Part shown: positions 53,821 through 64,000 of the stretch, in pieces | How positions within the stretch are numbered: the first letter of the stretch is position 1 | Layout: every line of letters begins with the position of its first letter | Position numbers and translations under genes: made by a program | Origin: Paramacrobiotus metropolitanus | Taxonomy: Eukaryota; Tardigrada; Eutardigrada; Parachela; Macrobiotidae | Length of the DNA: 64,000 nucleotides | Assembly: GCF_019649055.1 (NCBI RefSeq) | Contig: NW_026570269.1 | Location: 310,001-374,000, forward strand | Reading direction: 5' to 3' | Notes under the pieces: model-generated | Database searches by the model: none | Seen by the model: only the letters and a program-made list of their open reading frames with translations | What the model was told of the DNA's origin: nothing

Positions 53821-56341
53821 TGCCGGATGGATGATGGTGACCTTTCCAGGCGATCCGCTGTGTAGGCCGAAGTAATCGTGTTTTCTTTAGCTTGAGCTAG
53901 TTGTTTGGGCCTTAAAGCTCAATCTACTTGACAGAAAAGTCAAAGGAAAGATCCAAAGATATCGTCAAGCGCACCAGCGCCAGGCCGATCGTTTGCCATT
54001 CGGTCGCGCGGTGGCAGCGGCGGATACGTAAATAAAGGAACGGAAAGGATGAAAAAGAGGACTATCGACAGCATTCAGTGCAAGTACGCTCATGACATCC
54101 TGCTATGCCTTGTGTGTCTGTGTACCGATAGCATGTTCAGCGCATTGTCCTGGTTTAATAAAAGTCAGGAAGAAGAAAGTGAGCTATCCTCGATCCGATC
54201 GTATCCGGTCATGTCGGCATAAGATGCCGTACGCAGTGGCGCTCTATATGCTGTTATATGTGTGTGGCGTTGGTTAATTATTCGATTATGATCATGTTCA
54301 GTTGGCCATGTTGAAAAGCAGTTTTGTTGCTCAGAGGCGATCGTATTGCTTGTTGAGTTTGTATTGGCGAGTTTGCTCTCGTGGGAAGCACGACAGATGT
54401 GACAATTCCTTATATATCATCGCCCTATAACTTATCCTTGCGCTTTGAAAGCTGCAAGCTATACATTTGATCAATGTGGGCATGTTATGGTGTCGTATTT
54501 GAAAGGCTGGACTTTATTTAAATTTAAACAAAAAGTTCGAGCGGAAGTACTAATCAATTCGCAGTCTTCTGCACGGTACTCGCAAGTTAAAAAATTAAGT
54601 TATCTCCACATCCATGTGGATTACGCTTTCAGCGACAAATGTACACGAGCACTAATACTTTTCCACTCTAGGAAAAGGCATTTTTCTCCATAGCTTATAG
54701 AAACAATATATACAGAAAGATACAAATCAAAGTCAGATGTGCTTTATTAGGAGAATGGTGTTTATATCTAACTGTTTATCGACAGTATTGCTAAACTAGC
54801 ATATTGCAAGTACAGTACTCGTACTTATACATGTTTCAACCGGATCGAAAGCACTGCTGTAAACTGCACAGTTATAGTTGCAAAACTCAGTTTAAATAAC
54901 CGCAAGTATTTATTGCTCTAATTGGCAGAATATGAAATTCTGTTCATGCTACCTGTTTGCCAAATAAATACTTTGAACGTAAAAAAAATCTGCAAATAGC
55001 ATGGCTGTTACACTCAGAGAGCATCAAACTCAGTTTTCTGAAAACTGGAGGATAAAGGTCAACCATACATATGCTCAAGAAATGCTGGCAAAGGCAAAGC
55101 TGTTGAAGTTACATACCTTTAAAGAAAACAGAAACATCGGTCTGTTGCAAACGAGTACAAGTTTGTGCATATATTATTATAGAAATTGATATTAAAATTA
55201 AAATACGTTGTTAATAAATTAGTACTGACAAAGTGATTTTTAAGATTGCATAATGAATTATGTTAAGTGTAATCAGAGCAAGTAATTTGCAATTTGTGTG
55301 ACTGTGTCATCCATAAATAGATAAACAGACTGCGTTATCCATAAACAGAAGGGTTTGGATTGGATTACGTTTGGACCGAACGAAATTGTGAATTCGTACG
55401 TGTCGGAACCTTGATCATCGTAATCACGGATGTGTTCTTATAATTACGTACTTTATCTTGTAATTAGGGATCCCCGTGTTCAGTCCATCAGTATTTAAAT
55501 AAGTAATCTTCGCTCCTAGTTCGTGACAGCTTTTACGTTGACGAGGAAACAGAGTGTTGCATGCAGACCACAGGTATATATACATAATTTAATAAGATTG
55601 GTAAAAAACAAACAAACCCATAAAACTTTAAAAAATCTGCCTACAAATGGCTAAAATTATTTGCGGGTGTGTAAACGGGAAATCAGGACTGAAATCATTG
55701 AGCGCAAACGATACAAAAAAAGAAACTGCCATAAGGCGCGCGTCCATGTTGCATTCGGTCGTATTCCGTAATTACCCTTCCCGTTGGACCGGCAAACTTC
55801 GCCGGTATCTCATAATTACGATGCGATTTCCTGTTTACTTTTACAACAGATTCGCCATAGGGTAATAGCGATATGCAAATCGCATGCGATATGTTGCCGG
55901 TCATTTCCCACCTCGCGCGTTCTGGGAATGTAAATAATGCTGGAAGAAAATAGGATGCTATACTCGCCCATCGCCCTCGGGAGCAGGCTACATGGAGTTT
56001 GATTTGCGATTCCTCTGCCCCACTTCGTTACCCGAACGAGTACGTTTGTTTTCTTTTTTTTTTCACAACTTCTGAAATTTACCACAACAAAAATAATTTA
56101 AGTTACAGCTGATTATACTAAACTGCATGGCATGCATACTTTTTTTCTGGTTACAGACTTCAGACTGTTAGCTTTGGCTGGAAATTCGTTGTGTAGTAAT
56201 TGATGAAATCAATCAAATCTTTGTAGTAAGCCGAACTGGTGTTGGATTCAACGAAATGAGTTGACTTCCGAGTATCGTGTCGAACGGTAAACATCTGCCC
56301 TCCGTGATGGTTTTCTTGGTCTGTTGAGTGTTTATCCAACC
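53821..56341. other. Gap between the NR2E gene and Exo70
   Basis: 2.5 kb between divergent genes, likely holding both promoters. Open frames at 54445-54693 and 55647-55904 have no motif and no convincing splice context. The upstream leader of the NR2E gene probably occupies 53821-54050. Confidence 0.4.
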
Positions 56342-59300
56342 ATGAATTCGGAACAGAGCGTGAAAGCCCCCTTCAGTCGTCCCAGCCTGCCCCTCTCCGC
56401 GACTCCACAGATTTCTCTGTCGCGTCGGCGCTCCTCCACCAAAGACCATGACAAACTGCCCTTCGCATCACCCAATGCGTCGGGGGAGAAGGAATACGGC
56501 GGCCCCAACCCCTCGGACCCTTACGCTCTTCAAGAGACCCTGCGCGCCCTCGCCCCGGAGACCTCCGACACCGCCGAAGTGTACTGGCTGCCCATCGCTG
56601 TGGCGCAACTGGGCATGCGCGCCGCCAATGTGCCCCGGATGGGCTTGCATCCCCACCAGCGTGTGGGGGGCAGCGGGGAGAGCGAGGGCACGGTGGATCG
56701 GAAACGCGCGCTGCCCAGTGCATGGCATCATGCGGCCAAGACGGAGGAGAAGCTGTATGATTTGCAGTTCCAGTCCAAGAACGCGTCGGTGATGGAGGAT
56801 GCGGTGGACGCCGGGGGGAAGATGGGGGGCGCCTTCGAGTGGGAAGAGGATGACGAGGATCTGCAGGAGTTGTTGGATGATTTGAAGGTGGTGGGATTTA
56901 ATCGTAATTTTCGACGGGGAAAGGAGAGACGGTCCAAGCGGTTCACCAGTGCACTGGAGCAGGAGATTGCTGAGCGGAATCAGCATTTGCGGACACGAAT
57001 GGAGCAGGTGTGTTGGGCGCTTTCTAATGTGCCATTTTCGTTTCGAACCGGTCGGTAGCTTCTAGTTTGATCCTGCATTTAGTTTGACCTGGGCCGGTTT
57101 TTTCCGGTAATCGTGCGATTCAATTGCGTACGTTTTTATATCGCTTAGACAGTTTTCGCTTGAATTAATTAGGAACTTAGCGTAAGCCTTGGACAATTAA
57201 TTCTTTCTTTTTACCTTGTTTCTTTTACGATCACGTGATGTCGTCCATTTTATTCACTTGTAATGTTGTATCGAAAAAATTAATTTTTAAATGATGCGTT
57301 TATGCGTTTTTAAATGATGCGTTTAAATGATGCGTCAGTGGTTCTCGCTTCTTAGATGAATGCCCGTGTGAAGCGTTTTGAGAAAGGTTTCGAAGCACTG
57401 GACTCGTTGGCTGTTCGAATGGATACGCTAGCAGAATCTTCCAAGTTGCGGGTGCAGTTTCTAGAACAGTGTCTTGTTCCGTTATACAATGAATCTGCCC
57501 GTCATCAAATATGCAAAAACAGTAAGCATCGAGTAAATTAACACATGCGAAATTGCGTACAGTTTTTTTCATAGTAACGTTATTGAAACATAAATAATTT
57601 ATCAGGATAGGGGAGACTGATTGTTAGCAAGGTGGTGTATATTCGGTAGATGCGGAGCGGGCTATCGAAGCCATTGACGCTGCTTTGTATCATTATAAAG
57701 TTCCGGAGCAGTTATCGGCCGTGATTCAAGCTGGGTAGGCACTACGCCATATGTTATAGGATTTGTGAAGCTGTGGTATGTTCGTTTTCGATTTTGAATT
57801 AGAATGAAAACATGTATGGTTATGCTTAGTACGAGTAGATGAACTTTAAATTGACGATTCTGTTTTGTGGTGATAAATGTGCTGAGCTACTATACAGTAC
57901 CTTTTTATTGTCAGTCCCGTAAAAAATTTGCCAGCCTATTGTGCTGCACTGGAGAAAGTCAAAGCATCAGCCGATTTTTTTGCCGATTTCAACACGTCAA
58001 CGCCTGAATACGAGCAAGTGGTGAGTGGATTAAAAAATATTTTTACCATCAAGAGTTTAACTTAACCGATCATTTGCTATTATTCGTAGTCGGGTTTATA
58101 CAGAACTGGCCGTGAGAATTTAATCAAAGAATTCCGTGAACTGCTGCGCATGCACAGCAAGCCCGTTCCGGCCGTAATGATCAAAGACGCCATCGTTCTT
58201 AATCTTCGTGATCCCAGTGTTAGCCATGAATTGGCCCACTTCGCCGAGTCTGCTCATAATGATTTGAAGTTAGTGACGCAGTGGTTCCTGAAAACCAACG
58301 ATCAGTATGACTTCATGGAGGTGTATGCCAATTTCCGTTCCGGAACGATGATCGATGCGCTCGAACAGTAATGAGACTGATTTTACGCTCAGAATATTCG
58401 CAGAAGTGTGGTCATCGTGTTTTGTAGATTTCGTACATTCTACAAGGATAACCTGTCGTCCAATGAGTTGGGTGGTGATCTGGACGTGGATCGAAAAAGT
58501 CTAAATATTTCCATGGGAAAGACGTCCGGCCACTCGGGTGACGCTCAGTCGCGGATCGGTTATGACGATGATTCGCGCAGTTTGGCCACTGTTGGAGACG
58601 ATTCACATAATCCGCGCACGGGGACACTGAAGCGGGCTATGAAAAGCACACCCCGAAAGAAGGCGGCGCAGGCTGGGACTGGCACGGCGTCGCTTTTCCG
58701 CAAGTTCAGGTGGGTGAGGAATGAGGATTTCCATAATCGTCCTTATTTATTCGGCTCTGAGTTTTACATCCATTGCTAACGTGTGCGCTTGAGTCGGAGC
58801 TTGACTGTACATTTTATACTCGTTCTATTGAGTTAAAGCCGATTATTATAAGTGGTACTCGTATCTAAGATGTCAAAATTATGCATTTCATATTGTCAAA
58901 GCTTGAAATTATCTTTTCAGAAAGCTCAAACCAAATTCCGCCAAGAAAGCTACTGGTTAGTGCAAGATATTTTTTTCTTTTACTTATCTAACACTGTAAT
59001 TCTTGGCATAGGGGTGCATGTTGGGATTGATGAAGAAACGTATCAACAAGTGGAAGTGTATATGGCACTGGTGTCGGCATTTCTCAAACTTGTTGAGGTA
59101 CAAATATTTTGCGTAGTTTTCACAGTTACGCGAGTTTTTTTTCCTATGAGCAAGTTCTTTTCAATGATTGGCAGAGCGAAGTAAGTTTAATGTACGGCAT
59201 TATACCCATTGAGCATATGCGGGAAGTTTTCGATCGGATTATTAAACAGCCTATGGAAAGGTTCGAGAAGATGGGCAAGGTAACAAGTTAAATTATTCTG

Positions 59301-61241
59301 AAAAAATTCAGTGCTTGATTCTGGCTTTGTATAGGATTTAGCTGGAAAAATTATGCACCATGTTCAAAACGGAGACTTTTCTGCCGTTCTTCTTTTGCTG
59401 CAAATTTTGGAACATTTCCAAGATTTGCAGCCGTTATTTAATGGAGCTTTGGAGGGATGCACACAGCAGACGCAGCACAACTGGATCAATGTTCATCTGG
59501 TTTTCCGCTCAGCGGTGAGGAATGCATACCACGGATCGGATCTGGCGAAGAAGTAACTCACCAGTTTATGCTGCAGGTTATTCGAACTATGGATGGGTTT
59601 TTAGCATCTATTAAGCAAAGCAACGATCGGGGACTTCCGCCAGATGGCAGCATTCATGAGTTGACTACAAATGTAAGTAGTGTAATCGAATTTTCCTGTC
59701 TCTTCGCCGCGCTGAAAAATCAGTGCGCTAATTTGTCCTTTTCTAGACGATTGCGTTTTTGTCTAATCTGGTGGATTATCGCCCATTATTCGACGCCTTG
59801 ACCGCCGACGGTAATGAAAGGATGAGCAATTTCTGGAAGTCTTTTTCTGAAGTACAATTTTTTGATACTTTTGTATATGGGCGTTTTAGAAGGTGCAAAA
59901 AAGGATGGGAAAGCCGCTGCCAGTGCCGTCGCTAATGCTCCATATGCTAAACAAGGCGCCTTCCATATCAGTCACAATTTTCCGCAGTATCTTAGTAAGT
60001 TTATTTGTAATTGTATTTTGTTTGGTCTGTGAATGATTATTATGATTTGCAGATTTCGTTGTGACGCACTTGCTGGCTAATTTAACCGTGCGCTCGGAGA
60101 ATTACAGCGATTACACATTAAAAGCCATTTTCCTGTTAAACAATACAACATACATGTACAACTACTTGAAACAGTAAGCTTACAACGCTTTGGAATCTTT
60201 TGTGCTCCAGTTCATGAGTTGGTTTAAATCTCAGACACGAAACGAAACCGTTTTTAAAAGGGAGTAACGAGTTGCGCAATAAATGGTAATCGCCTCTGGT
60301 CGGCATTGTAATTCGTCAGTTTTTCTTTTACAGAGCTGGAATAATTGAGGTTATGAAGGAGGATAACCCCAATATTGATAAACTTATTGGCGGACGCACT
60401 GTTGAGCAGCGCAAAGCATATATGGAATGGTAAGAAAATACAGTTTACTACCGGATGTTTCAACGTGTTTATTACAAAAAAGCTTTTCAATAGCTGGAAT
60501 GTGCTTTCTCGTTTACTTACCGAGGCCATTGGAGATGCTGGCCTGCTGCGCACGCCCGCTGCTAACGACTTGTCGCTGAAGGTATTTAATTTTGTTCCTC
60601 TTATTTTGTATGTCTAATGAGTCTTCATTGTTGTCTCTAATGTTTTCCAGCATTCTACCACCAGTGATTACAACATTAAGGTTTGTACTTACATTATGAG
60701 TGTGGTACTCCGCTTGATGTGCGCATTAAACATGCCTGCTCTTCCAGTTGAAACCCAAAGATCGAGATGCCATTAAGGAGCGATGCACGGTATGTCAGTT
60801 GTCTTCGTATGTAAGTACGTATTTCTAAAATGATTACTTTGATGCTTTTGTAGGCTATTATTAAAGAGCTTCAGCAACAAGCCGCAAAACAGGAGAAATA
60901 CAGCGTGCCGGATACCAATCTTCGTCTAAGCTTACAGCAACAAAACCGGGATACAATTTTATCGTTATATACCACGTATCGTGAAAGGTATTCAGACATT
61001 TTTAAACTTGTACCTTAATAAAACAAAAATATTTGGATAGACATTTTGGTTTCCTGAAGGCTGACGTGTTCTTTCATTCAATTTAAGATACAGCCACATT
61101 CCTTTCACGACTCATCATGAGAAGTACCTGCCCTACACCGCTGCCCAAGTGTCCAATATGTTGGAACACTTTTTCAGCCAGGATGCATTTTCATCCGCTT
61201 TACACAGTGCCAGTCAGACCTTCCGAATCGATGACGCGTAA
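56342..61241 (+). CDS. EXOC7: Exocyst subunit Exo70 with long N-terminal extension
   Basis: Exo70 binds PI(4,5)P2 and Rho GTPases and brings exocytic vesicles to the plasma membrane. Twenty exons: 56342-57007, 57356-57521, 57650-57734, 57915-58020, 58090-58367, 58428-58709, 58921-58955, 59012-59097, 59175-59279, 59335-59514, 59577-59672, 59747-59810, 59890-59994, 60053-60173, 60334-60429, 60494-60581, 60651-60680, 60748-60789, 60854-60987, 61088-61241. All phases agree, 972 residues (human about 650-735). Family features: an N-terminal coiled coil (EQEIAERNQHLRTRMEQMN, RVKRFEKGFEALDSL), GRENLIKEFRELLRMHSKP, EVYMALVSAFLKLVE, DGSIHELTTN, LKAIFLLNNTTYMYNYL and the C-terminal VPFTKNPEKY-like stretch (IPFTTHHEKYLPYTAAQVSN). 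Exon 1 adds about 195 residues before the coiled coil. The donor at 59514 is the least certain. Convergent with TVP23. Confidence 0.93.
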
Positions 61242-62077
61242 TTTTACGATCTTTTTGCTTTATACTTTGTACTTGCGCTGCACATGCCGCCCGGTGTGTT
61301 TTAGTATTTATTACTAAGATTCGTTTGCCTTGACTTCTTTAGCCATGAACATACAAGTTTTCTTAGAATGTTTAAGTTTTTCATTGGTTCCTTGACAATT
61401 CTGTGATGCTTACGAAAACCCGAACCGTTTTCTTTCCCGAACCATTTCGAGTTTGTGGTGTAGTGATAGAAAATTAAAGATGCCTACGCAGAGATGCACG
61501 GAAACCAGAAGTCCAGAACCTGATGCCATAGTTGCAGTACACAATAAGAGTAAGTAAGCCATCGGTTCAAACATTATAAAAAGGTCAACAAAAGCGACAA
61601 TAACACATGGATTCCTAAAAATAGAAGCCAAACAAGTTTTGTCGATCCCACATGATAATCAGCAGAATGAAGGCTAAACCGACGATCACCGCTGCACAAT
61701 TTCGGTGCGTAAAACAACTGAGTTAAATTTAAAAACGTGGAATTTCGGCACATCCAGCGATCCAACTGCGTAACAATCGGGAAAATCATCGTGTATCCGT
61801 TAAGTTATTGTAATCGTCTCCTCTTCTGTTATTTGCGTTGCCTTGCCGTGAGAAACGAGATGTCATGCCACTCCATGCCTGGAAAACAATTCGAAAATCC
61901 CGATGACAATAATTCGAGCGCCTGACAGTTAACATCAATATGTACCACACCTTCAAAAACAAAGCAGTAAACAAAACACAATTGTAGAATTTTCACGGTG
62001 ATTTAACACATTACTTATTATATTTAATTACACCGATTAATGAGCCCTAAATTAAAATCTAGACTACTTTGGAGGAT
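61242..62077. other. Tail-to-tail gap Exo70 / TVP23
   Basis: 836 bases with the 3' regions of both genes. If the strong donor in the last TVP23 exon (after 62153) is used, a further TVP23 exon would lie here on the minus strand; none could be picked with confidence. Confidence 0.5.
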
Positions 62078-63316
<1,239 letters not shown>

Positions 63317-64000
63317 TTTCGTGAGTGTGAAACGGTGGAAAGTGGAAATCAAAACAGAAATCTATCCCGACGATAGTTTCATCGCCCCAAAATAACTACA
63401 GTCTACAGATAAGAACCACTATTCAGTATTATTTAAAATTCATAAAAAAGTGTAACATGCTGTACCAAACGGAAAACGAATTTATCTATAAATGTCGAAA
63501 CCTGAAAATTATAAAATCTGGAAAAAAATTGCCTAAATAATGGGTGAGATCTCAACGCAGTTATCGGGTATCTCATATCTGTGCTAGTGTGCTTACTACT
63601 CGCACTGTATTGCATTTCCGTGTCCGGTGGTCCACACTGCAGCACCTCGAATCCGCACGATAAACCCCCCTATGCGATCGTTACGTGGTTCTTTGGAGTT
63701 TTAAGCTAGTTTTGGCTTTTCCGACTGCGCGACAGCGCGAGCGTCGTATTTAGGTAGTATTTATTTTTACAGTAGTCTGTCTCTGTTTGAAATTTAAATT
63801 TTGCTGATAAGTTTCGAGATTCTGCCAGGATCGATATTTGCGCTTTGAGAAATTTTTTTAGGATTGCTCAAGAAATATGTATACTGTGACCAACAGAGTA
63901 TAAACTCATAACCATAGCGGCAGGTAATCATAAGTAATTTACAGTATATAGTATAGGTAGGTACGGTAAGTCTGTAAGGCCTTGTCCCGAATTCGAAGCG
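63317..64000. other. Upstream region of TVP23
   Basis: 684 bases to the window end, presumably the TVP23 promoter side. The open frame at 63433-63645 has no motif. Nothing else was recognised. Confidence 0.45.

Noticed and set aside
55647-55904. Short frames on both strands upstream of Exo70
   Set aside because: No motif and no fitting splice signals; judged chance.
56373-56986. Long frames (114-172 codons) in other frames of Exo70 exon 1
   Set aside because: GC-rich coding DNA leaves few stops in other frames; only the Exo70 frame connects by splicing to the rest of the protein.

Overview
This is a stretch of nuclear DNA from an animal. Every confidently read gene is split by GT-AG introns, many only 55-110 bases long. 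The gene set is metazoan: Spire, exocyst Exo70, an NR2E nuclear receptor, Ly6/three-finger proteins, a ZIP7 zinc transporter and GOLPH3. The nuclear receptor subclass and a PNKP without an FHA domain suggest a protostome, perhaps an ecdysozoan, but I cannot name the species. No tRNA, rRNA, CRISPR or bacterial-style operon was seen. All exon joins were built by hand from reading frame, splice sites and remembered family motifs; no alignment or transcript data were used.

Layout from left to right. 1-15.6 kb holds Spire (+), missing its first coding exon(s), with one 6.1-kb intron that carries a minisatellite and a fold-back element. 16.2-19.2 kb holds mitochondrial dihydroorotate dehydrogenase (-), head-to-head with a DAZAP1-like hnRNP (+, 20.3-24.6 kb) that shows a 1-base frame break. 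26.0-27.9 kb holds GOLPH3 (-), divergent from the ZIP7/Catsup zinc transporter (+, 30.1-32.6 kb). 33.6-37.8 kb holds two convergent paralogous Ly6/three-finger genes and an orphan signal-peptide-like exon beside a small hAT-type element. 39.5-41.6 kb holds PNKP (-), head-to-head with NDUFAF6 (+, 42.4-44.0 kb). 44.2-45.4 kb holds mitochondrial ribosomal protein mS40/MRPS18B (-). 45.7-46.5 kb holds an unrecognised Cys-containing open frame (-). 48.2-53.8 kb holds an NR2E nuclear receptor (-). 56.3-61.2 kb holds Exo70 (+) with a long extra N-terminus, convergent with TVP23 (-, 62.1-63.3 kb).

The genes do not form one pathway. Most are housekeeping: three act in mitochondria (DHODH, NDUFAF6, mS40), three in Golgi or secretory traffic (GOLPH3, TVP23, Exo70), with Spire as an actin nucleator linked to vesicle transport. 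Paired promoters are likely for DHODH/DAZAP1-like and PNKP/NDUFAF6. The less ordinary material is the Ly6 cluster, the mobile and palindromic elements, the Exo70 extension, the frame break and RGG-bearing linker of the DAZAP1-like gene, and an over-represented octamer (TACTCGTA) in non-coding DNA. I found no convincing evidence of a wholly new multi-gene system.
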